Shown here in pieces: positions 1-10,760 of a stretch of 64,000 bases of DNA (within the stretch, counting starts at the first letter, position 1; each line of letters opens with the position of its first letter). The stretch covers positions 1,085,001 to 1,149,000 of the forward strand of contig JAQFVV010000151.1 of NCBI GenBank assembly GCA_028023455.1, given 5' to 3'. This stretch comes from Epiperipatus broadwayi. Its lineage: Eukaryota; Onychophora; Udeonychophora; Euonychophora; Peripatidae. The translations under genes and the position numbers were made by a program. Below the pieces are notes generated by a model. It was not told the DNA's origin and did no database searches. It was given only the letters and a program-made list of their open reading frames with translations.

Positions 1-343
1 TTCCGTAAATGTGTAAATGTCAAAATGTCAGCCCCATGGAAACTAGTTTTCATCTTGACGTAGACTGGATAAAGATGGCAAATCTTAATAACATACAATA
101 ATATTATTAACGTGAACTTTAGTTATATTACTTAAGCTAGTTACATCATGGTAAGAGCCCTTAATTCTTGTAATGAAAAATGGCTACAAAGTATTGGCAA
201 CCTCGGAACAACTCAAGTGTCCGTTATACCCTCTATAAAGCATCTTTTTAATTATTTCAGTTTAACAACAAAAAATAAAAATCCTTCACAAATTAATTGT
301 GCAACACAATACTGATGTAATTACATTTCTCTTCAAAATTTCT
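1..343. other. No feature recognised
   Basis: AT-rich sequence without a convincing reading frame or repeat family shared with the rest of the window. Confidence 0.5.
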
Positions 344-446
344 TGCTTCACAGTGATTGGTTGCTAAGACCTGTAGAGGTCATTACCTTCGAATTTTTCA
401 GACGCTTATTCCTAAGGTTACAGCCTTGGTAAATATAAGCTATTAA
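344..446 (-). repeat. Family C repeat, partial copy
   Basis: Carries the hallmark of a family seen several times in this window: GACCTGTAGAGGTC (a perfect palindrome in better copies, here followed by a diverged stretch) and then an 'aaggttacagccttggtaaata' type end. Related copies lie at 25.9-26.2, 39.2, 43.5, 48.5, 61.4 and 63.8 kb. I recognise no coding capacity. The class is unknown; a non-autonomous element is the simplest reading. Confidence 0.6.
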
Positions 447-1080
447 TATAGAAGCAAACTCTCTATACAGTAGTGTCACATAGTACAAGACTTAGTAATC
501 AATAAATGCAAGAAGGTTTGTACATAAAATCCCTATCTAGTACCTACTCATCCAATGTGAGAAGCCTTTGATCTGAAAGCATTGCGTCTAGATTTTAGGA
601 TCTAGCAGCCACCTTTTACCTCTTTAATGAACTATAAAATTATCAGCCAAGATGAAAACACAATATTTTTAATCCAAACTCATTCACTTTACGTGCTTAT
701 ATAGATCTGAACCCAGTTCAGTATCTAAACATTGTGTCTTTGGTTTTTAAAAACTAGTCACCATGATCATCATTTCTTATGCTTACACAAGCTGTTAATA
801 CAGTAGGAATCTTTCTGTACAGTAGGGCAGTACACCCACTACAAGCTGTAGTAATCAATGGATGCAAAAAAATTTGTGAGTAAAATCTCTATATAGTGCC
901 TAATCCAATACTAATCTGTTTCTAGATGCAGTGATCTCCAATGCAAGGCTCCTCACTGATGAAAGCCACAAGCTAGAAACTAGTCTGGGTAATGAGTAGG
1001 CACTAGAGATTTTATTCACAAACTTTCTTGCATTCATTGATTACTAAGGCTTGCACTACTGTATGCAAAGTTTGCTACTT
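447..1080. repeat. Rep-A, two diverged copies in opposite orientation
   Basis: Left copy (447-740) reads on the minus strand, right copy (about 760-1080) on the plus strand. Both contain the Rep-A landmarks 'aatcaatggatgca', 'ccctatctagtgcctactc' (or its complement) and the terminal 'actctctatacagtag' block. The hammerhead-like core is kept only in the right copy (950-990). The inverted arrangement recurs in most Rep-A loci. Confidence 0.75.
950..990 (+). ncRNA. Hammerhead-ribozyme-like core in Rep-A
   Basis: TCCTCA (stem I, 5' strand), CTGATGA at 956-962, a short AGC/GCT hairpin, GAAA at 976-979, palindromic ACTAGT as minimal stem III, C at the expected cleavage position and TGGG as the 3' strand of stem I. 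The base pair next to the core in stem II is A-A where hammerheads normally have G-C, so activity is doubtful. Confidence 0.5.
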
Positions 1081-1140
1081 GAAAATAATTTTAGACATAT
1101 AATTTACAAATCTTCCAATACAAAGTGACCCTATCTTAAG

Positions 1141-1456
1141 TGTTTTCCTGAAGGTTTGTGATGGTGATCTAGATGTATTTTTATATTGGACTATTTCTAT
1201 CATCTAATATGTGTAGTGAATGTCTTTAGAACATTTTAGCTTTATTTAAATATTCTAAATACCTTCAACTATTAGTAATAGCACATCAAACATGTTAATA
1301 TATGCACAACATTTTGAGAGATATTATTCTGCCCTCTTCTTCAATTGTTGCTGGCCTGACCAGTGAGAGTACTAGCATGGGATTCAAACATAGGTCCTTA
1401 GATTCTTGAGTATTGAAATTTTAAGGTAACACTCTAACCAACTGAGTCATCCTGCC
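1141..1456 (-). repeat. SINE-B (tRNA-headed SINE), near full length
   Basis: Read on the minus strand it starts with a tRNA-like head: an A-box-like GACTCAGTTGGTTAGAGTG and a B-box-like GTTTGAATCCC about 50 bases later. A unique body and a conserved tail ending near 'acaaaccttcaggaaaac' follow. Other copies lie at 5.2-5.76 kb and 54.9-55.3 kb, with tail-only pieces at 38.9-39.1 and 53.2 kb. The first part of the head resembles Lys/Arg-type tRNAs, but it is not a functional tRNA. Confidence 0.7.
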
Positions 1457-2059
1457 AAAGGTAACAGTCTATAGTAATTTGATATACTTATCTATGAAGT
1501 TCCTCCTGATTTCTCCACTTTTTCCTAAAAGCAAAGTTGATTAATGGTTTCCATACATTATATATACTAGGATGACTTATGGGATTATTTGGAATTGTAA
1601 TGTGAGCAAAGTCCAATATAAAAATACAACTGGCCCTATCTTATCCTTTCAAATTTTGGTACACTTTTCTGAATTTACCAAAGATTTCAATTCTCATACT
1701 AATTCTTGATAATATGCAACAAAAATGAAACAGGTTGACAACTTTTAGAATAGATGTATTTAAACAATATGCATATACTAATATAATGCCAAGAAATAGA
1801 AAGACCATTCAGACAGATGGACACAGAAACTATGTTTTGCTTTTACAAAAAAAAATGGTTCACCTTATACTGTCGCAATAGTAATATTAGATCATCTGCT
1901 TTGTTGTTAACATAAACCAAATCTTGTTATTCATGAAATTAACACTGCTGTAGTTGAACCACCCTGCTTGAGATGGAATTTAAGGAAATTTAATCATACG
2001 TAAGGGATATCTTAAATAGACTAATAACAGTCTCAGTCATTTCTTCTTGCTACAATAGA
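1457..2059. other. No feature recognised
   Basis: AT-rich; no reading frame with recognisable motifs and no repeat shared elsewhere that I could see. Confidence 0.4.
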
Positions 2060-3560
2060 TTTAAAAACCTTACAACAACTAGAGGATCCATGCTTAAGGA
2101 TACCAAAAGCAATTAATTCAGGTTGGTTCAAAACCAACAGATCTTTTTAGAGATCTTTGTCTACCAAAGAACCAGAAGTTGCTAACAAACTTATAGAATC
2201 TATGAATGGTATTAGAAAATAGAGATAATCTGTAATGATGGAAAACAATTGTAGTTGAACGAGCTGGTCGCTGTAATGTAGGGTTAATGGCCTTAGAAGC
2301 AGTTGTAAAAGAACTATTATCATTGCTAATAAAATTTCCAATAAATCCAAAATTAAGAGAACCAAAAAAAAGCATCATTTCAGTAAAAAGATAAGCTTCT
2401 CTTTTACAAATTGTCCTCTAATCTTGACCTAATAAAACCAATTTATTAATAAATTTGAACTTATTCTTAACTGTAGTAAGCCAGAGAATGCCCTAGGAGC
2501 AGATAGCATATACGAAAATGTAACTGATAAAGCTTTTCAAACAACATCACTGAAAGAAAAACTATTCCAAAAATTTGCTGGAAGAACTATATCAAGTACT
2601 CTTATAAATTAATAAATGTCCGTAAAAGCTGAGTGCTTGTGTTGCCAACTATGATCAAAAAAATTTATCCCAAATCATTATTATGCATTTCTTAAGGTAT
2701 TTGAAAAAATTATATTAGCAAAAATTTTACCAATAGTTGGAAACCATTTCCCTATAAAGTAGCTGAGTTTAAGCCAGGAAAAAGCTTTTGCTAAAAAGTT
2801 TTATCTTTGAGAACTCACATTAAAAAAGACCTTAAAAATAAATTAAAAACTGGTGCTACCTTTAATGACCTAATCTTAGTTTATAATTAATTCTATTTAG
2901 AAAAATGGTCTAAAATTCGTCAAATGCAGAAAAACTATTAATTTATTTGACAATATATTCTCCAATAAAAAAAATTCAAGTGACACTAACTGACAGTTAT
3001 ACTGGATACAACATTCCCACAGGATTCAATTCTCTCACATATTTTATTTAATGCATTCATTACTGATCATCCAGAAAGAGAACACAGGAATTTCATTTAT
3101 GGTGACAATGTTCTTTCAACTTCACAAAATATATCTTTTCCAGAACAGAAAAATCTATCAATAAGAATATGAAAAATTTGGAAATCTTTTTCGAAGACTG
3201 AAGTATTATTATTTAATCCAATCAAAACAATTTGCTTAACGACTTTTTATTTAAATAACAGGGAAACATTTTGTAATTTGAATACTTTAGAAAGAATAGA
3301 GAAACATAATGCTACCCAATGCAACTTAAAAATAACTTTGGACCATAACCGAATTTAAATCTAAAGTAATTTCTAGGAATAACCTCTCTAAGAAGCTGAT
3401 TGGTTCTTATAGACCTTGTGATGCAAATACTTTTCAGACTGCTTTCTTAATATTAATATATTCTACAGATGAATTCTGTATATTTTTATTTGGAGAAAAA
3501 GTGACCATATTATACTTCCGGATATCCAATCAAATATTACAACCTTCCATTCACATAGTC
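2060..3560 (+). pseudogene. Decayed non-LTR retrotransposon pol (Jockey-superfamily-like)
   Basis: Short peptide blocks in changing frames follow the order of a non-LTR reverse transcriptase: GADSIY near 2490; KNKLKTGATFNDL near 2840-2870; a thumb-side block around 3000; FIYGDN near 3095 (the catalytic YADD box, altered to YGDN); KTE-LLFNPIKT near 3200; SRNNLSKKLIGS near 3375; DANTFQTAFLILIYSTDEF near 3425-3475. These match the large family of jockey-like mobile-element polymerases in invertebrates. Many stops and frameshifts show an old copy that makes no protein. 5' and 3' limits are approximate. Confidence 0.65.
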
Positions 3561-5130
3561 CTCCATCTAATATCAAAAGAAAAGACTTGTATAAAATATA
3601 TGAAAAGATATTAAGTAAAACAGATTTATTATTAATTATAATCTCATCCCCTAAGACTCATCCCAAATCAAGATTCACTTTCTGGATAAACAACCATAGA
3701 ATTCTGTTGTAAAAATAGATTTCTTATGAGGTTACAATCTAAAAATAAAACAAACTGGATAGGATCTTCCTAGACATTACTGCAGTCTCATCAATGGATT
3801 CAGAACTACCTATGTTTATTCCATTTATCTGCCTTACAAATACAACTTAAAAGCCTCTAATCTATATAATTATGGCATATTTTTATCATTTAAAGCAGAT
3901 CTGTCCAAAACATGGCTAGTGGAGTTTGGGCAACCCACTTAGAGCTTTTCATGCTGTGATTGGCAACTATAAGCAGAGAAATTGATGTAAGTAATTTAAT
4001 AAACATTATAAACAATTATAGTATTTTATCTACTGTTTCAATAATAAACATCACAATGTTTTCTTTTTACATTTCTAAAATGTCTTCTAAGTCTAACTAA
4101 TATAGGGCTCTCCAATAATTTAAGATGTGTCCTGTATTATTTGCTTTCGGGTAAATATCCTTTGGATTATACAAGGTTGATACTCTTGGGTTAAAATATT
4201 TATAATTTTTCTTTTAATCATAAGCACTAGATGTAGATGTCATTTAGTTAATAAACATTCCACAATAACTTTTTAAAGTTTGGAAAAACACAAATGCGGT
4301 GAACCGATATTGAATGCTGTCTGCATGAAGTAAAAGCAAATAATTAAAAAATGTCATTAAGTCTGTGATTGTCATTGTATAAATTACTGTATTTCATTTT
4401 GTACGTGATATCCAAAACATTACATCACTGATTGTGTAGCACTGCAAAACATCTCCTTAACTGGACCTAATGTTTATAGTAATGTAAAATAGTAAAACCC
4501 TTTACATTAATAAGGTAATAACTTTAAAATAATCCACTGTGACTACTAAGAGTATCGAGAAATTGTTATTGATATATACTATTTACTCAACATCAACACC
4601 CTCCAATCATCATCATCTATCTATTCATAAAATTTTCAGTCTAATATATAGCAATAGTTTAGAGTTGCTTATTCAATTTGAAATTCTATTAATACAGGCA
4701 ATATGATTGTGATCAATCCTGTATGATGTCATTAGCAAAAATATTAATAAGATATTATGTAAATGAAAACAAATGAATTGAAAAAAAAAAGAAAAGAAAA
4801 TTATAAAGATGAAAAAATAACATAGATCCTGTTTATAAAAATTGTAAAAGCAAGGATAGATAAAACTCAATATATACACATCTGGATCATGAGTTATGAC
4901 ATGAAATGTTACCATCCTGTTATAATGAAATCTTGCAAATTACTTTAAAACATTATTAATAGTAATAATAACAAGTCAGATGTCACATGACTTATATATA
5001 GCTTGCACTTACAAATATGTAAAATTAAGAGTGTGCTAATAACTCTAAACAAGCTTTTTTTTTTTTTATTTATGATAAATGCTACTACAAGAGAAGGCAT
5101 TCAAATCATTTTTATCTTGTATTGTCCCCA
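3561..5130. other. No feature recognised
   Basis: AT-rich spacer with poly-A and poly-T tracts. No coding motif, tRNA-like box or family repeat was identified. Confidence 0.4.
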
Positions 5131-5171
5131 TCCCCAAACCGGTTTCGACCTATGGGTCTCTTCAGTGAGGA
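5131..5171 (-). ncRNA. Type I hammerhead ribozyme motif, structurally complete
   Basis: On the minus strand: stem I 5' strand TCCTCA (5171-5166), core CTGAAGA (5165-5159), stem II GACC-CATA-GGTC (5158-5147) with the expected G-C next to the core, GAA (5146-5144), a minimal self-complementary stem III ACCGGT (5143-5138), U at the cleavage position (5137) and stem I 3' strand TGGGGA (5136-5131). Stem I gives six pairs including one G-U. Every conserved core position is met. The stem III without a loop suggests action as a dimer, as known for minimal hammerheads in animal repeats. Only this short motif is recognisable; the element around it is unclear. No folding was run. Confidence 0.75.
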
Positions 5172-5200
5172 GTTGGGACATTAGCATTATTATAACTCAA

Positions 5201-5475
5201 GTTGTATTTATATATTGGACTATTTCCATTGTCTAATATGAGTATTGAATGTCTTTAGAAAAACTTAATTTTATTTAAATATTCCAAATACATTCAACTG
5301 TTAGTAATAAGACATAAAACAGGTTAGCTTATGCACAATATTTTGAGAGGTATTATTATCCCCTCTTCTTCAAGTGATGCTGGCCTGAGCAATGACAGTA
5401 CTAGCATGAGAATCGAACCTGGACTCTTTAGATTCTTGAGTATTGAATTTTAAGGTAACACTCTAATCAACTGAG
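5201..5475 (-). repeat. SINE-B copy, left arm of a head-to-head pair
   Basis: Reverse-oriented copy with the tRNA-like head near 5400-5475 (B-box-like 'agaatcgaacctgg' on the plus strand) and the tail toward 5201. It forms the left arm of a ~560 bp inverted repeat with the next feature. Confidence 0.7.
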
Positions 5476-5763
5476 ATTAGAGCAGTTAGTGTGTTACCTT
5501 AAAATTCAATACTCAAGAATCTAAATATCCAGGTTTAATTCCCATGGTGCTAGTACTGTCACTGGTCAGACCAGCAACACCTGAAGAGAGGAGAATAATA
5601 TCTCTTGAAACATTGTGCATACACTAACCTGTGTGCTATTACTAATAGTTAAATGTATTGGGAATATTTAAATAAAATTAATTTTTTTTAAAGACATTCA
5701 ATACTCATATTAGATTATATAAATACAACTAAAACACCATCATCACAAACCTTCAGTAAAACA
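5476..5763 (+). repeat. SINE-B copy, right arm of a head-to-head pair
   Basis: Forward copy that starts at the junction with the left arm and ends in the conserved tail 'accatcatcacaaacc'. The two heads meet almost without a spacer, so the pair could fold into one long hairpin. Confidence 0.7.
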
Positions 5764-7125
5764 TTGTAACTCAAAGCTTCACTGTTGTACATAGTTTAAA
5801 TCATATCAAACTTTTCAGTAACAGATGTTCCCACTTTAAAACATAATTTAATATTAGTATGTTGTTCCATTACATTTAAAGTATGAGACATACTGTTGCA
5901 TTTCACATCATAACTCAGGATTTAGACATGCTACCCCACTAAAATTTTTGTGGTGAATACCTAAACTATGTCACTTGATAACACATGTTGATTCTGAGAT
6001 GGCACTACCAGCAGCTTGAAAAGAGAATGGGGGAACACACTGTGTATTTCAATACAAGATGAAATCTACAAGTGAAAAAGATTATGCCTAGTTATGGTCC
6101 CTCAGATTTTCTAAATCTGTGTTTATTATAATACAGTGAGTCAATTCTTAAAAACACTGGAGAAGATAAGATTCCTCTGACTAAGCAAATGCTGATTGGT
6201 GTTATTGTTTGTTTGTTTTTTATTATTATTACTAGATACATTATAATTTATTTTATATATATATTTTAACAATTCACTTTTATAATTTTCGCTAGTTTTT
6301 TACGATCGTTTTTATTTGCATGTTGTTTAAAATCTGCCAAACATCTGTTACTAATGCCTTAATTAATGCCAATAAAATTTTTACCAAATCATACTTGCTC
6401 TAAAAATACTGAATTATAATAAATATTATTAGAATTTTTGTCAAATGACGGTATTTAAAAAGTCGTTATAATTTTACAAGTTGGTATTCATAGCTGCATC
6501 TTTAGTGATGAGATAACAAAACTAAAATAACGAAAGTTAAAAATTCTCTGGGTTTCAATTTCAACAGTAAAATTGAAATAATCCTTCCTGGAATTAAATG
6601 AATTACTAAAATAATAGATTTTAAAAAAAAATTAAAAGTATTATATTTACATTTAGTTATATATATATTTCACTTAATTATATAATGAATTTCATTAATT
6701 GCACGATTTATTTTCGTTGGTTTTCTATTTTAAAATAAGCGTTTTCCTAAGAAACGTTCAATTCTAACAGAAAAAGATATAATTCAAAAAATTCACTATA
6801 AATTAAAAACTTATAATAATTAATATCTCAACATAGACATTTAAATTTCTAAATTTTAATAATTAAATAAGATGATTCACATTTTAGTAATAAAACTTTT
6901 TCACTTACAGTAGACTTTCAGAATAATAGCATCTTCAGAAAGTGTTATTTAAATTTTTTTAGCATCTAGAAAACTTTGATTTTTAATATCTTTAACGCAG
7001 AAATAGTGAACTAATTATACAACATTAGCACAAATGTTGGGATATGATTATAAAAACAATAGAATTTTAGATTTTATTTTACTTAATACCAAATCAGTAT
7101 ACTGCACCCACAAACAACTGTTTGT
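5764..7125. other. No feature recognised
   Basis: Very AT-rich. No frame with recognisable motifs; no family repeat found. Confidence 0.4.
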
Positions 7126-7129
7126 GTGA

Positions 7130-7510
7130 ATACACACCCAAGCAGGCATAATCAACAGGACAGCACAACACAGATATACATATAATAGAGCTATCAAAAA
7201 CAATGATAATTCATCACCATTTTTAGAGCATTCCAAGAAGACAGGACATGTGTTTGAACCTTCCAGCCCTAAAATAGTCTGTATTGAGAAAAATGACATC
7301 AAGCGGAAAATCAGAGAAGCATATTTTATTAATGGCAATAATAACTCCATCAATAGACGAGATACCTGCTTTGACATCTCCAAACGTTGGACTATCTAGT
7401 TCATTTGCATACGCTTTGCATACAGTTTTGTTTCCTTGCCCTATTTCTTTGTTCTGCAGCTCACAGTACCGCTACGAATATGAGGCAAAAGGCCTCAAAA
7501 GCGCTTAGCG
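7130..7510 (+). pseudogene. Penelope-like element, C-terminal GIY-YIG endonuclease fragment
   Basis: An open frame to a stop at 7397-7399 reads ...RTAQHRYTYNRA..., FLEHSKKTGHVFEP, IVCIEKNDIKRKIREAYF, NNSINRRD. This follows the C-terminal half of the GIY-YIG domain of PLEs: the R..QH helix, the GH turn, then K-R-IREA and SINRR. It aligns by eye with the minus-strand fragment at 49.0-49.4 kb. The upstream YIG part and the reverse transcriptase are absent or unrecognisable. About 90 bases after the stop lies GCTACGAATATGA, a GGC/GCC hairpin and AAAAGCGCTTAGC, also conserved at the other copy. A 5'-truncated relic. Confidence 0.7.
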
Positions 7511-7639
7511 TGTAATAATTTCTGTGTATGTTGATAGCTTCACATTCAAGTGTGTCATACGCTTTGTTAGTTTTGTATAGGATTATAAGAAAGTAGGTAT
7601 TACATTAATTAGGTATATCTATCTGAAATAAATTATTGT

Positions 7640-8062
7640 TTAAATGTGACAACCAGAGAAGAAAGAATTCAAAAAATATTAACAACTAACACTTTTTTGC
7701 CAAGCTCGGTACCGTGAACCAGAATCATGGTGACATATTGGAACTGAACAATTAATATTCCAGTGCATGCTCAGTGGAACACTAGTGTTATGCCGATTGA
7801 TAACATTTTTAGACTTCACAATAAATCAAGCCTCTTTCAACTTTTTCTATCTTTCGATTCATTACGCACAGTACTGAAATTTTGAGGATAAAAGTCATGC
7901 CCACAACTACTTTTATGATTTGAAAAAACAGAATTAAGTTGCGAATAACCATCCAGTTCCAATATGTCACCATGAATCTGATACACAGTATCGAAAATAC
8001 TTGGCAAAATAGAATTAGTGGTTAATATTTTTTGAATTTTTTCGACTCTGGTTGTCACACTT
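7640..8062. repeat. Fold-back element, ~100 bp inverted arms
   Basis: The left arm begins 'tgtgacaaccagagaag' and runs to about 7745; the right arm (about 7960-8062) is its diverged reverse complement ending 'gactctggttgtcaca'. The ~215 bp loop has no recognised content. It lies 130 bases downstream of the PLE fragment. PLEs can have inverted terminal repeats, so it could belong to that element, but this is inference. Confidence 0.7.
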
Positions 8063-8551
8063 TATACATGAAGAGTAATGTATATTATTTGACAGTTATT
8101 TATCTGTATAAAATAAATATTTTTATCTAATTACGTCACACACTACCAAACTTTTAGACCCAGAGTCATCTAACAAGAACCGTACACTACATATAGCACC
8201 TCGTGAGAAAAACAATTATTGTTTACTGGTTCAATTCAATCAAACCTGTATGAATAATATTTTCAAAATAATCCAAATTATCTATGCAATGTTAATATGT
8301 TGGGCAAATGAGCAATCTGATGGTTAAACGAGAAAGTTGAATGGTCTGGAGCCATCTTCAAGAACTAATGTATTATTTCCCGAGTTGTATAATTCTATAA
8401 CCCCATAAAGCAATATTAATACCATATATTCAGAGAATATATGATATCTGTACAGCCTTTAAATATTAATTTCTGCATTGATCCATTTTTTAAATTCCCT
8501 CAAAAAAAATAAATAATAAAAAAATAACATATATAAAAAATATATTATAAA
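8063..8551. other. No feature recognised
   Basis: AT-rich spacer, no motif seen. Confidence 0.4.
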
Positions 8552-8737
8552 AAATGTTTTTATTTAAGTTAATGAGTAATAATGTACTAAAAACTACAAA
8601 AATATTTTTTATCTTCAACTATAATTTTGTTCCTTATATTTAACTTGAAATAAGAATGTGGGATATCCATAAATTAATTAATTCAATTATTTTTTTGGTT
8701 TTTAGTACATTATTACTCGTCAATTTAAATAACAGCA
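8552..8737. mobile_element. MITE-like element, ~30 bp terminal inverted repeats
   Basis: Left end 'tttaagttaatgagtaataa' continues into 'tgtactaaaaac'; the right end is its reverse complement with a few changes ('gtttttagtacattattact', then 'cgtcaatttaaa'). Total length is ~185 bp with no coding capacity. This fits a non-autonomous DNA transposon; the target duplication is not clear. Confidence 0.6.
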
Positions 8738-8759
8738 TTTTATAAAAAATATATATATA

Positions 8760-8856
8760 TTTTCATGCAGCAAAGCATCGGCCGGGAAGCGAACCCGCAA
8801 ACCCAGAACAACTGCTTATAAGGCAGCTGTGCTAACCACTCGGCCACCAACGCTTG
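8760..8856 (-). repeat. SINE-A, short tRNA-derived element
   Basis: On the minus strand it reads like a type II (Leu/Ser-like) tRNA: GGTGGCCGAGTGGTTAGC (A box), anticodon-arm stem CTGC/GCAG, a long variable region, then GGGTTCGCTTCCC (B box) and a 3' strand complementary to the 5' acceptor-like strand. It runs straight into an A/TA-rich tail. There is no discriminator/CCA context and sister copies differ, so it is a SINE rather than a tRNA gene. Confidence 0.7.
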
Positions 8857-10084
8857 AAAAAAAATAATTTTTTTATATATTATTTTTTAATATTTAAATA
8901 TTTTCTAAACAATGTTGCCATATTTGTAGTATCTGAAATGAAATTCGCTTGCATTAAAAATCATTTACAAAATTTCTTTGTTTATAAAGATAGCAATTTA
9001 AAATAAGCATGTTTCAGTTAAACCATCAAAAGAAATTAGGATTTAATCCATCATTTCTTTTTCTTTCTATTTTAATTGACTATAAACACTTTTTAGTGAA
9101 TCAATCATGAAATTCATCAAAAGCATATTTTTAAAAATATATATACCGCCATCTAGTGTGCTTTGCTGAAAAATTACTGAATTGATATCAATGCAGTTTG
9201 AAATATTGCATTGTCCTCAATATTTAACACATCTACAAAATTTGAAGAAAATCCGTACGATAGAAATGTTTAAAATTGGTTACAAGATTTGACCCAAATA
9301 AACAAACAAATGAATAGAATTTCTAAGTTAAATAAAAGTGTTTAAAAAAATTAATTCAATTTATCGCAGTGAAAAATGATAAAATTTTATAAAGTTTAAA
9401 AATAATTAACATCAGCTATACATGTGGAAATTAAGGGCAAACATAACCTAGTTGATCAGATCTTTTAATAATGTTTAAAAAATTAGAAATGTTGTTTATT
9501 AAAAATTGCTTTTTCCAGAGCATTGGATAATGAGTCACTTTATTTCAACTATAAAAAAATATAACATACAAAAAAGTAAGATGAAAATAAATAAGAACAT
9601 TCAAATTATCTTTAGAATAAATGGTACAAATATGTAAAGTTTAAAAATGGATAATCACATAGAAAATAGAGTTCACATTATTCATGTACAGTGCAAGATA
9701 TGGCAAGGGTTTGGTTACAAAACCATCATCATTGATAAAACCACAGTTAAATAACCTTAATATTTCCTCATGATATGCACTATATATGAAGAAAAAAAAA
9801 TCATAGAAATTAATATATTAAATCCAGAGTTAGAAGAATCTAAACAATCAGCAGGCAGAACTCTATATTATTTAAACATACATAACAGTAAGTGGGATGG
9901 TTCAAAATAAGTATAAAGAATTTTTAATTTATTGACCCAAATTCTATATAAAATAATGAGATATATTGCATCTAATTTTTATTTCTATATCTATATAAGC
10001 AAAGAATGTGAAAGTGAGATTCCACAGCAATATATAAGAATCAAAGGAAAATTTTTTTTGATTTCAAATATATTTAAAGGGTAG
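8857..10084. other. No feature recognised
   Basis: AT-rich spacer without recognisable frames or family repeats. Confidence 0.4.
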
Positions 10085-10571
10085 TTGTATACTTGGGGTA
10101 ATGTGGCTGCTTGATGGCTATGCCTGCTCATACCTGAGTTGCACTAGAAACAAAATTATTGCAAGCATTTCCTCTGGCTGTGGCAATGTCCTGTCAATTG
10201 ATCGAGCAATTAAAGAAGGAAACTATGCAACTATCAGGCTAGCAGCATGCCTACTACATGCCTTATGGATTACCAGGTGCCAACATACCTTCAGACAAGG
10301 ACATAGTGATCCTTGGAGAACTTTTAAAACAATACTAATAAGCATGAAGAACAGAGATCGCCTCCTTGTGCCAGAGCGTCTCTTTGTAGACACATGGGCA
10401 CAGATTATCATATGTGATGATGAGACAACATCTCAGACTACTGCGCTAAATATTATGATGACAATGCCACACAGATTGGTTGCAAAACTTTGAACTTCTA
10501 TATGAAACTATTGTAATTACCAAATGTAGCTACCTGACACTGTAAATTTTTTCTTAATAATAAAAAAAAAA
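10085..10571 (+). pseudogene. 5'-truncated LINE: C-terminus of pol plus poly-A tail
   Basis: A 130-codon open stretch (10101-10493) is more GC-rich than its surroundings and reads like the end of a non-LTR retrotransposon polyprotein. The block NYATIRLAACLLHALWITRC matches NCLKTKTIAVIRLSIFLTYA-IWTIRC in the fragment at 11.96-12.38 kb, so both come from one LINE lineage. It ends about 80 bases before an A-run (10561-10571), the expected 3' poly-A. The 5' end is truncated, as usual for LINE insertions. The intact frame suggests a younger insertion than the other LINE pieces here. Clade not identified; a host exon is less likely. Confidence 0.55.
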
Positions 10572-10674
10572 ATTTAGTTTGAATAATGGACATTTTTAAT
10601 TAAAATATTTTCAGAGTATAATGGTAAATTTTTAAAATTTGAATTTAGCAGTTGAAGTTAGGAGATATAAAAGT

Positions 10675-10760
10675 TCTGAAGAAGATTGCCGGGGCAATCG
10701 AAACTGTAAATTGTAAAAGAAAGTGGTAAATAAAGCATTGTGTAACAGTAGTAAAATGCA
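10675..10760 (+). other. CTGAAGA-hairpin-GAAAC motif
   Basis: CTGAAGA, then A, then a perfect seven-pair hairpin GATTGCC-GG-GGCAATC, then GAAACTG. The same layout with a different but still paired stem occurs at 36.8 and 36.95 kb, and weaker at 47.03 kb. The core resembles a hammerhead but an extra A precedes stem II and I cannot pair stems I and III. Confidence 0.45.

Noticed and set aside
7048-7383. 111-codon minus-strand frame as a membrane protein
   Set aside because: It overlaps in antisense the plus-strand PLE GIY-YIG frame, which has clear family motifs.
8760-8856. Functional tRNA gene
   Set aside because: Four diverged copies with A/TA tails and changed anticodon loops fit a SINE better than a tRNA gene.
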